From Bimastos eiseni (lineage: Eukaryota > Annelida > Clitellata > Crassiclitellata > Lumbricidae): DNA of 64,000 bases. Shown one piece after another: positions 47,101 through 59,100 of this stretch (position 1 is its first letter; the number at the start of each line of letters is the position of its first letter). The notes beneath the pieces are model-generated. The model ran no database searches. It saw only the letters and a program-made list of their open reading frames with translations, and was not told the origin of the DNA. The stretch covers positions 16,351,954-16,415,953 of the forward strand of contig OY365815.1 of assembly GCA_959347315.1 (NCBI GenBank). The letters run 5' to 3'. Both the position numbers and the translations under genes were made by a program.

Positions 47101-50100
47101 TTCTGTTATTCCTGTACTGTTGCTGCCTTTACAGATAAAAAGTAAAAGTGGTACACTTGATTATGCACTGTTACAGATGTCTTGGATATGTACAAAGCAT
47201 CTTTTGGATGAGGCAGAATGTTCAGACAAAAGCGCTCAAGACCCAAGTCTTGAGCGCCTTTTAACTCTTTTGTTGATGTGAAATGATGTGATGTATCATA
47301 TGTAATATAAGAGATTTTATATGGTACTTTAACTGCATCATTTACTGACCTGTATTCACGTGCTTCCTGCAGTGTACTCATTATTTTCTGCTTGATTCTT
47401 TAAAGTCTAGCTACTTAAGTCTTGCTTATTTGAATCGATTAGGTAGCCATGTTTCAGCGCCGATGGACGATTTGTAAATGTGCTAAATAAATGGCTGGAT
47501 GGAGATGTTCACACTTCAGAGGATTAATTTGTTTGAAAACCATATATTCGATTACATTTCTTTTCACGGTAACTAGTTAAAACGTTGTACTAACTATAAC
47601 ATGTTGCATTTCCAGAGCGACCAGGCAAGGCAGAGGTCAAGGCAGAGGTCAAGTCAGGTATTTGTCTTTTTGTACAGATTTCTTGTATTTTTATTTGCTT
47701 TAGATGGTTGTAATAACTTTCAGTTTCTTTGGAAGACTGCCCAATTTATTTACTGTATCTTTTACATTGCCAGAAGCAATGCTTATTGTATTTTACTCTT
47801 ACATGTGCTATGTTCAACCTTATACTGAACCAATGATGCAGACTATTGCAAACAGAAACCTTTCTACTTCTGAAGCTGTCTGTAGTCTTGATCTTATTTT
47901 ACAGAGGCTTTTCCTTGCATTAAGCTAGCTTCCTTCACTTGTGTTGCCACATCTTTACCTTACCTCAATTAATGTTGCCTTATATTAACATCCGAACCTA
48001 ACTGGTACACAAATACATTAATTGAACTGTTACTATCATAATGTTATCTTAATTTTTACATTGCCTTTTGCTAACGTTGCCATACAGACAGCATTACCTC
48101 ACCTGAACTGTGTCATGGCATATCATATCTTAACTTGGCTTTATCCAATCTCGCATTTATCATACCTAACCTTCGCTTTACCAGAGCACTTCTCTGGAAG
48201 TGGTGCTGCATATCTTTGCACTGACAATTACAATTTACCTTACCCATATAATGTTATTGTACATTATTATTTTCTTGTGTTTTGTGAAGAGTGCACAAGG
48301 GGTGTTGTTCAGAAGGAGTTCCTGAGGTCGCCAGGAGCTGTCTTCCACTCCAAAGTGTCTAGTACATGGCAGTGCTTAGATCTGTGCATCCATAGCAAGA
48401 AGTGCATGGCTGCAGAAGTCCGTAAAGTCAACCGTAGCCTCGGCTGCTACTACCATTACGAGAACATCAACTTTGATGTTCTCTTGACGAGCGACAGTGC
48501 CGTTCTCTATGTTCTTAGCAAGCAGTGCATACGACTAAGAGATTCGGACTTGGCTCAATTTCCGAAGAGAGGTAAGGGTCTGGCTCAGGATACAGAAGTT
48601 TCCACTTATTGAGAGACTTTAGTTAGGGAGATATGGTCTGGTAGGTCAAGGTTGAAGTTGGGTGAGCAAGCTGAGGTAATGTAATCATTTATGATGGTAT
48701 TTATGAGGTGGTATTGACTGGGCAGTGATGGTGAGGATGGGGATGGGATGATGGTGACTCCGATGAGGTTTACTTGCCAGTTGTCATACTTGGATGAATC
48801 CTTGGGTCCTGGACATGGGTCTGTGCATATTAGTAATTGCTATGTACTATCCCGCTTGTGTCTGCACCAAATTATAATATTTGGTGACAATTTGTCCAGG
48901 TCTGTTACACTAAGTCTGTGCTCATCTGGCTTGAGCCTGGGGCCCTTAAATTACTGTCCTAGCAGACTTACTGAATAGACTACAGTGTTGCATTTGTTCC
49001 AGATGCAAAATATGATGGGACGATATGGCACAAACGGACTTCAGTATCTGAACAACTCAATTTTTTTGACAGTCTTGTAGTTTGGTATTTAAAGATGATG
49101 AAATGATATAAAATGCAAAATTCTGCAATAATGTAACTTCATTAAAGGATTTTGACTTGTTTCAGCTACAGCGACAGTGAATCCAATGATTGTTGGTAAG
49201 TAGTGCAGATCTTTTGGTTGGCATAATTTTAATGATGTGAAGGACAATGCTATTTGCTACAATAGTATTATTTATATTATTATTGTTATTATTACTATTG
49301 TTATTATTATTATTATTATTATGTCACATATAGTGTTATTCATCATTGGCATTGCCAACGGATCTGTCATCAGGCTATCTGGGTCGCCGCTTGTCAGTGG
49401 ATTGTAATCTTGACATAGTGCCCTGAAAAGCCACTGCATTGAAACGTTGGATCAATGCCGACAAGTTCTGGAAAAGGAAGTTTGTCTCTTGGGTGTCACC
49501 GGTAGTTGTCGAAAGTCGGCGTCCAGTCTCAGACAGAAAGGCGAGGCCCTCACTATTGAGGAGACTGAAGGTTTCTATAGTGATTGGAACAAAAGTGTAT
49601 TTCTTCTCTAGCTCAGAATATTTTGTGTGTTTCCTTGTGGCTGCTATCTCCGCCGCTCCTCCAGCTGTGGCAGCTGCCTCGGGGATATAAGAAGCGGCCA
49701 CTGTGTCCACCACAGTTGCGTCCCAAAGTAAGGCCCGCCCCCCACTCCACGGTATCAGGGTCTGCCCGTCCGGTCTCTTTCCATCTAATCTGGAAAGACC
49801 TGACGGTTCCTTGACCGCTGGAATACCGGCTCTGTTGAGGCTGCGATGGATAAGGTCGTTGATATTACAGTGTCTTGCTTGACGGACAAAACCCAATGAA
49901 CAGGACAGGCCATGTGCGCCTCTGGCTGAGACGAAGGTGCCGCATGCGCAGGTGTGCGGCTCGCAGATGGCCACCCCTAATCGTAGGCCGACCGCCACCC
50001 TCATGGTATCGTCCTCCAGTCTGAGATCGCGAGAAACGAGTGGGAGAGCGTATAGCCAGTCCGAGGCGTGCGATGACTGCAAGGCCCTTAGTCTCGCCTG

Positions 50101-53100
50101 GTCGTAAGGATCCTGTAGCTTTTCTTCTAGTGCAGACAGAACCACGTTTAACAGTGGTCTGTCAAAGTGGGCTTGTTTATGGCCTGGCGTCGTCGGGGCA
50201 GAAGCTTCGGTGAGTTGAAGCCAGGTGGACATCGCCGAGTCGCATGCTGAGTCCGATTTCACCGCTACTGATTCTAAGATGAGGGACTGGATCTGGAGAG
50301 TGCCCGCGGCTGAAGCCAAAAAGGCGCGAAGTGCCAGCGAGGACGCCCTCCTAATTCCCAGTCCTCCCATCCTGATCGGGAGAGTAGCTTGACCCCATTG
50401 GTCATCGGTCATCGAAATGTTGAAGATTCGCTCGATCCCTTGTCGCAGCAGATCGTCGTAAGCCCATAGACGCGGGTGGTCGTGGCAAGGGGTGCATCTC
50501 AATAAATGCATGAGTTTAGGCGAGCCGATCGAATGTCTAAGAATCAGTAGAGCGTCTTGTCTAGTGATTAGTTGCAACCTGTCGAGGGCAATTCCGAGGT
50601 CGGCCACACAGGTGTCGATGGCTGAAAGCAGGGCATCCGTCGGGGAGAGCGGAGCCCCTAGGAGCACGGCCAATGATGCATTGACTCGAGCGAACTGTCC
50701 TAGGAAGCCTTGACTAACGTCGTTGATATGGGCGTCGGAAGATATGAGTTCGCATTTTTTGCGGTTGAGCGCGAGGCCAAGTTGCAGACATCCCTCTTCG
50801 ATCGATTTAACATCCGCCTCCACCACCTTAGGATCTCCGCCCAAGGTGAGGTCGTCGAGGTATCCAAAGGCCAGTGGTGAAAGCAGGTGGTTAAGGATCG
50901 GCTGTAGCGGTAGGCAGAAAAGGAGAGGTCCCAAGGGATCGCCCTGTTGCGAACCTTCTTGCGATTGTATCGTGAATCTCCCGAATTTCAGAGATGTCGC
51001 CTCGGTGTAGGCAAGATGGCAATATGCGGATAAATTAGGAATGAGTTCGTCCACTGATGCGAGCATGAAATCTCGGTGTAAGCTATTGAAAGCGTTCGAG
51101 ATGTCAAGCTTCACCATTATTGAATTCGTGTCCATGCTGGTCAGGAATCGTCTAGCGGCGTGGGTTGCCGCCTCGCAGCCTCCGGGAACGCCAACCCCCA
51201 GTTGTTTAGGGGTTAGGTACGGCGTGACACGTGGGTCAGCGTATGCATTGGCGCATTTAGATGCGAGTCGACGCCACACGTATCCAATGGCTATTGGCCT
51301 TGGACCGCCACAGCTTTTACGAAGGGCGAAAAGAGTACCTTCGAATAAGATGGGCCGACCTCTTGAGGGCAGATGCCGGCCAGTAGTAGATTGATAAGAG
51401 CAGTCGTCGCTCTCAGCAGCCCAGATCTCGCGTCTGGATCTCCAATCAGTTCCGCCACGTGTTGGGGCGCAGCCCATCAGGGCGCCCGACGACCCCATCG
51501 GGAAAGAGCGCATCATTGTGCGAATCTCCAGCTCTGTGGCCTGGAAGGGTGCGCTTGAGGTCGATCAAAGGATAGCTGGGCGGTCCCGCGGCGAGGCAGG
51601 ATGTTTTTGGCATAGAAGTTCCAGTGTCTCTTCATTAATCGGCGCTGGGGTGTTGTCAGAACAAAGTATGCGAGCTGCCCCACTAATGTTTCCATCCTCC
51701 AGTTTTGCGGCTACCACCGCCGCCAGTGCCTGTCTTCCATTCAAGCCCGTAGGCCTCTGCCCTTCGCGGGTGTCTGCGTCTGGTTGGAAGATAGTGTCGG
51801 CCAAAGTTAGCCATCCGTCATAAAAATCTGCAATGCACTTCTTGACGATGGACGTAAGATTGCGGCGTCGGCCGCCCCTCAATGGAGTTTCCAAAGTTCC
51901 CGCACCAAAGGCGAGGAGGCGCCGCCATCCTGCGAGGTTCGCAGGGTCCGCCAAGATGGACTCCATAATGTCGGTTAGAAGGCGGCCAGCTCCTGATCTA
52001 GCTCCTTTGGGAAAATGCCTGAGAAGACCTCGTGAGAGGCAAGGGTGTCGCATTGACCTGACAGGTCTCGGGTCCGAATTAGGGGCGGCATCGGTTGTCC
52101 GTTCTTCGTCAGTCGTGATTTGTTCAGGATTCGCATTTGTCGCGACGGTCACCGAGCCAAAAGGTGCCAAAGGGAATCCTGAAGATAAGGGCGGCTTATT
52201 CGAACCCGGACATGGATTAGCCCTGGGCCCATGTTGGTGGACCATGCCGTCCTTGTTATGGAGTTGGCGAACTGAATGACATACATTGCATGTCCCTTGT
52301 GCCTTCTTCTGTTTAAGTTCAAATGTCCCTATCAGGGTCAGTGAATCCGTTCTCTTAGTGATTGTGCGATGTGTTAACTTGTGATTTTGATTCATTTGAG
52401 AATTTGGGAAACAGTGATATTATTTTAATCTTCTGGTTTGATTTCTAGAGATTCAGTTCAGTTTGTTTACAGTTGTGCCACCATTTAAAAAAATAAACGT
52501 TGCGTTGCCATTGACGACTGTGACGCAGTCGGTCTTTAAACATGGCACACGGCCATCGGCGTAATTATTTAGAAGTGCGGCCAATGTTGGTGTTGAAAAT
52601 AAAGTTTAAAAACCAATATTATTGACGACTTAGCTGATCAGCTGTAGTTGAAAAAATCCATTAGGTCACGAGACGACATTTCATTAGAAGATATAAAAAT
52701 CCAACGCTGACGATAACGCGATCCGTAGTATTTTTAATTTAAAAGTGTCTCTGTAATTACACTGCGTTGTTGTTAGTTTGAACAATGTTATTATTATTAT
52801 TATTATTCTTATTATTATTATTATTATTATTACAAACATTTATAGTTGCATGTGTAATTGCAGATTTTTATCACTCCTCTTCAAGAGGCAGGTATCTTCA
52901 ACAGTTTACCATCATAATAAAATGCTTAATTTATTTTGATAACATTACATTCTTATTTTAGCTAAAGGTATGCATAACCCTAGTGTTTCAAGTAGCTAGC
53001 TTTCTTATCTACAGTGCACATTTCGACCATTCCAAATGTCATGCACTCTAGTCGTCAAAATCAGTTTTAAGTTTTCATTTTGTCTGTCCATCTGTTTCAG

Positions 53101-56100
53101 ATCTGGACAAGGACGATATAGTTGTTGAACCATTAGGTTTGTTTTTACAGAGATTTGTTAATATTTTTCTTTGAGCTTATTTATGCAACAAATTTCTGAG
53201 ATGTAACTTGGTACTGCTGAAACGTTTTTCATGATCATAGCAAGCATTGTATTTGTGCCAATTTTGTCTTGTTTGTATCGCATGTGTGCTGAAGATACTT
53301 TATATCTACAAATCACGGATACTCAATACCAATATTTATCCTTTGCTGTATTAATTTGAACACTGCATTTCCTGCTAGCACTGCAGTAGAAAGACTGTTT
53401 TCAGTAGGAATCAGAGTATTTTCCTTCCTACATAATCATTAAGCAACATTCATTGTGTAATAATGATATTTTATGTCTAGCAAAAATGGTAGGTTGTGGT
53501 ATGGCTCCTTTAAATAAAGTATTTTATGTGTTTTATACAGATTACTGTGTTTCATACTGTTTGCACATATTTTATTACACCAAATGCAAACTTACTTATC
53601 GAAAAGTATAGCCTTGGTATTGGAATCTTTAAAACTACTGGTATTGGTATTTCCAGTACATTTAGTAAGAAATACTGGTATTTGAGATAATTTTAACAGT
53701 GTTGTTCTGAATTAGGCTGTCAATGGGTACCCAGGTACCCAAATGAAGTTGACTACCCAGGTAATGAAATCGATTCTCGGGTGCCCGACATTCCGTAAAA
53801 ATGCGCAATTTTCTACATTTCCTAACAAAATATCTAGGTCGACGGGTACCCGGTTTGCCATTTCGCCATTTTTAGACAGCCTTAGTCCTGAATACAGTGC
53901 TTGTGATGAAAGGTGTTATGTATGGTCTGAAATGCGGTTTGTTTTCAAGAACAATATGCTACTGAGTGTCGCTATTTCTCCTGCAATTATATTAATAATA
54001 ATAGTAATAATAATAGTAATGCCCCCCTAATTTTTTGAATCCCGAGGGATCATATGTACCTCGTGCAAAAAAATAACGATAGATATAAATGTAAATAACC
54101 ATTATGTCACAATTTATTCTGTGTATGATTTTACTTAAGATGTTTTCTGCCTGTGATTCATAGGAAACAATATGTTAACAGTTTATTAATATTATTTCAT
54201 AACATGGCTAGTAATATTATATGAAGGTGATCAGCAAGACATTGCAGAATTTGCTAGCATGTTAAACGATGTTTAGGAATAAGAACTTTTGTTTGATCCT
54301 GGTTTTATGTGGTCAAGAATGGCAGACTGTTTTTGAAGACCTGCTATTTAAATGTGCTCACTCGATCACGATAAGTGTTATGAGTAATCTGTTTGCAGCT
54401 ACCTTCTGTGAGGACATTACCTGTTACCTGATCATGAATGAGAGGCTCAATTGGAATGAGGCGCAGACGGAGTGTGAGATGAGACATGGCAAGCTGGCAT
54501 CAATCAAGAGTGCCGCAACGCAGAACCTCATTGAAAGAATGCTCGATGTTCACAACGTTATAGGCACGTTGTGGATCGGTGCCTCGGTCATCAACCACAT
54601 TGCTTTCACCAATCAGTCGGTTGCACTGTGGCGAGTCGTTCAGGGTGAGTTGCTTGTTGCTTCAAATGTGAGTCTGAATAGTTGCATGGTGCCTATTCAA
54701 AACCTCTCGTTTTGACGCTCACGAATGAGCTTGCGAACAAGCGTAGCTTTAGAGCAGCATTTTGGAAACCACGATTAGAATCTTAATCTAGACTGGACAT
54801 TTCTGTAGCACTGCTATCATAATGAACAGGACATCAGTCTACGAAGGTCGCTTCTAAACAAAGTTGCATTCCAAAATCACGTGGCTAATTTGACTGATCT
54901 AGTAGTAGTAGTCATCATCTTATCTCATCATCTTTTAGCTTGCCTCTTCTTCATATACCCTGCCTTCATTGTGAGTTATCTTGTATGTGATACAGCAGGA
55001 GATAGCGACATAGTGGTATGTTCTGTGTTTTGTTACCCGAGGGTCACAATTTCGAATCTGCCTCAGACCACTGTGTAGCAACTTTTGACAGTTACTCACC
55101 CACAATTGTCTGTGAGGAAAGCAACAGGCAACCGTCTTACCCATCTCACTTCCTTGGGGGCCTTAAAAGCCAACGAACCTGCCTTCTTACAAGCATTTAT
55201 CTGTTTCATGACTCTAAAGTTTTATGATATGAGGTGTTTGTGTTGATTTTTTTCGTAGGTACCGGGTTATGTAACAGTGACAATTCTTTGAGTGATGGTA
55301 TGTTCTTAGTTTTCTCTAGTTATTATTTATTTAACATTTACATGTACTGTAATATTTGTTAATTGTTCAATTTCTGATACATTTCATTTTTATTTATTTA
55401 AATTTGTCTTTATATTTTGTCTATGCTACGGCCTGTTACTATGTATTTTAATCAATTTCGGATCATTTTATTGTCTGTGACTCATTAATTTGCATGAATG
55501 AACTAGTCTTTGGACTTTGAATGTAGAGGATTTAATATCCTAATTAGTTTGGATAATTTTGCTGATTTCAGAGCTTCTCAGTCGAGCGGTCATGGCGCAG
55601 GGATGCTTCATGGAGGCCAAGGAAGAGAAGGAGTTTACGTTTATTGCCGATGTTCCAGTGGGAAATGTCACTCCAGCCAGTTGCCTTAAGGCATGCATGA
55701 TGGAAGACTTTGACTATGCCGGAGTCCAGGTAAGACTATTCATTCTTGCTGAGGTCATTTTCCAGTCATAACTTACGGTATTGACTTTTATTTTATCAGT
55801 TTGTGTGGTGCCTCTTGCAGTACCGGCCCTGGGCACAGGCGAGGCAGACAGTTGCCTGTGGTGCAAGGATCTAGAGTTTGCTAGTTTTTGTTTTCACTTT
55901 TTTTGCCATTTTTTTTCATGTGCCAGTTCAATGACTATGTTCATTTGAATTCTAAATGATTATTGATTTCATTGCACTTTTTCAAGTGAGATGCAGCCAG
56001 AGAGTACCAAATGTATGCTTTGTGTGGGGCTATTTTTTTATATAGCTTGTTTCACCAAATAGCGTATCCCCTAATTTCCACAATGCAGGATAGAAATAGC

Positions 56101-59100
56101 TCATCTCCTTGATGCTCAATACTGTGGATAGATGAATATAACCCATGGATAGTTTTAGGGTGGATAGAATATCACAGGACATCGGCCCTGGCATCTTGCT
56201 CAACTAACTACTTACGGGTGCTCCAGCATTTTGCTTAATTTATTTTAAACCAGTGCCGGCCCTACCTTTTTTGATTACTTTCTAACTTGTTTTAACTATT
56301 TATGAAACTTCAGGATGGGAGCGTGTGCACATGTGGTGATTCATTTGGAATGTATGGTCCGGCCAGTGATTGTGTTGTGCCGTGCGAGGGAGACTACAGT
56401 CAAGTTTGTGGAGGAATTGGTGCTCATGCTGTGTTTAAGGCATCTGGTCAGTTATTATAACTTTTTTATCTTTCATTCCCGGTTTTTACCAGTTTTCAGA
56501 TAAATATCACGAACTTCTTACCATGGCAACCCAATATAATTTGGCCCACTTCAGCCCACCTTTTCTAGCCCATAGTTGCCACTGGTGCATGATGTACAAG
56601 TGCTGTTAGCTAATTCAGATGTGATTGTGTAGCTGACTTTGTAGATAATTCTGCTGTGTGTAATCTTCGTACATTTGCGACATGCATGTCATTTGGTGAG
56701 ATGAGGGGTCAATGGACCAAAGTTTGGAGAAACAAACAATTATTTTAATTTTCAGTCAGTTATTGCTATTGAACTCAGGTTGTGTGAACTATTCCAGAGA
56801 AATTGATTTTAATTTCCATTATAGAATTTTACTGCTGCAGCAGGCCTACACGATAACTTGTGTGCTTCATCTTTTTGTGGATATTTTTGTGCTGATATAT
56901 CTCTCTAGAGTAGATGCCTTTTGAGTAATCATGGTTGACATTTATGATTTTTTCATCCTTTGTGGATCAATCAATCAATCAAAGTAATTTATATAACGCC
57001 TCTTCCAGCTAACTATTCAGAGGCGTTCCCAACCCAGGCCCGGTCAAAAAGAAAAGTCTTAAGAAGTTTTTAGAAAGAGCCAGACAGGTTGCTGGAGAGA
57101 GCGCAGGTCAGATGGGAGGTTGTTCCAAACACTGGGGCCCACAATTGCAAAAGCTCTATTTTGCCTGGTGGTGGTATGAGCATGTGGAACCACAAAGTCG
57201 CCTTTAAGGGCCGAGCGAAGAGATCGGTGACCAGAGGAAGCTGAAGTTAAAGTGAATAGATCCCTAAGATAGACAGGCACATTGCCCAAAACACAATGCC
57301 ATCATCTTCATTTATCATTCTTACCCTTGGCTTAAAAATATAGTTATTGATTGATTTATTGTTTGGTTGATGAATTGATTATAAAACAGCAATTAGCGAT
57401 GACTTCTCCATGTGGAACTACAATGAACCAAAAAATACGTCAATGGGGCATTGGTGTGGTGCACTCGATATGTCCGCAATTGAAAAACATAAGAAATTGG
57501 CCAGCCAACCATGCAATGAAGACCTGAAATTCCTCTGCCAGATGAGTATGTTGCTGAGATTTTACGATAATTGTTTTAATTTGAATTATTGTTATGATAG
57601 TCCCGATTTCACATCCTATGCTTTATCTCAGCGATTCCCAACCTGTGGGCCAAAAGTGGCCCGACAGGCCTAAAAAAGTGGCCCTTGACCTACCAAAGAT
57701 ACAAAAAAATATGTGAAAAAAATGAATATTTGACAAAATGATTTTTTTCTATTATAAATTATAATTTATTGATGTTTATTAGTAAGCTAAAATGAATAAG
57801 CAGGAATTTATCCAAATGCAATTTGATTCTATTCTAAAATAAAAATATTGTTAAAATTTAAGATGATTATTTGTAACCTTGTGGCCCATCATGTCCTTAA
57901 ACTAATTAAAAGTGGCCCTAAGTCGAAAAAGGTTGAGAACCACTGCTTTATCTGGTGCTTTACAAATAATTGATTTATGATAGAAATAAAATCCTGCAAC
58001 TTCTACTGCCATCTTGCTGGTTGTATCTATTAGTACCATGCTTCCTCTGTGACCTGATCTGACACCGGTTTATTCATGAGCAAGAAGCAACTGGTTTCTG
58101 ACCTGGCACTGAAACAGACCTGAACATGTTAACTGGTTCTTGTGAACTGGATCTGACAGAGCACCAACAAATGCTGAGGTCTTGCCGACATGGCCTTTAT
58201 ATGACACAAAGACATTAGGGTGATGTTCATTACATTATTTAGCCTAGATTGCATAGTGTAAGCGTCTTCAGAAACCTACAGCCCATTGTTTTAGAGCTGA
58301 CAGATTTTTATGTAATATAACAGAACGCTTGAGGGCCTCTCGAAGGCGCTGTGTACACAGCTATTTAATGTTCAAGGAAATGCAATGGCTTCAGGGTAAG
58401 TGGAACTGAGCGAATTAAGTAGGTAAATGGTTCCATAGTGATGGTCCAACAACAGAGAAGTCCCGATATGTACTTATAGAAGTGTGAGAGCGTGGAATGA
58501 TGAGATCATTCCACGTCGCGAACTGAAGCATCCAGTGACCGAGCTGTGTGGAGACTGGAATGCACAGCTCACTTGTCTTTTCTGGAGCACTATTATGGAC
58601 ATCTTGTAGCTTATGGGTTCAGCAATTGGCTGCCAATGTGGAATGTTTGGTAATATATAGCACAGTCAGTGTGGCCAAGTATTTGTCTGATGTTACTGTT
58701 TTCTTCTGAAGTTATCGGACAAACCTGCTTGGCATCATCAGCAGTGACATGGGTCTAAGGGGTTCAGAAAACCTTTTATCTGTGTTTGAACCACTGCAGA
58801 TTACTAATTAGCCAATCAGCCTTCTTTTCTTTCTCACGAAGATCTGAGATGGTGTTCATTGAGGCATTATCACTATCACGTAAAGCATTCCACAAGTCTA
58901 CAACTCTGACATAGTTCTGCCCTGACATTCCCATGGTTTCTAAAGTACTTTATATTTATGTGGCCTAGGGTGCTGTGTCTGCAAACATTCTAGCCACCCT
59001 AGTGACTAGTTGGCAACATTTTTTTATGTGTATTCTGTATGATTTGTAATTATCGCAGGTGATGAAGCCTGTTTGACTGAATCGGGTTACAAGACTATGT

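Larger units (their letters stand above)
49324..52400 (-). mobile_element. Non-LTR retrotransposon with restriction-like endonuclease, nearly full length, inactive
   Basis: Single-ORF element inserted antisense in receptor intron 16. Order on the minus strand: N-terminal zinc finger (CNVCHSVRQLHNKDGMVHQH, then C), a region ending AARILCSDNTPAP, RT, CCHC and PD-D nuclease. Frameshifts occur near 51540 and 51370, so it does not encode an intact protein. The RT catalytic box is YLDD, which is not the usual FADD/YADD of LINEs. It is a diverged relative of the element at 18393-20166. Confidence 0.82.

Noticed and set aside
47228..47262. GCGCTCAAGAC hairpin followed by T-run, like a bacterial terminator
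   Set aside because: Located in an intron of an animal gene; bacterial-type termination does not apply. Probably a decayed inverted-repeat element.
52963..52968. Six-base micro-exon (CTAAAG between AG and GTATGC), phase 1-1
   Set aside because: Fits the frame but is too short to distinguish from chance; needs a transcript.
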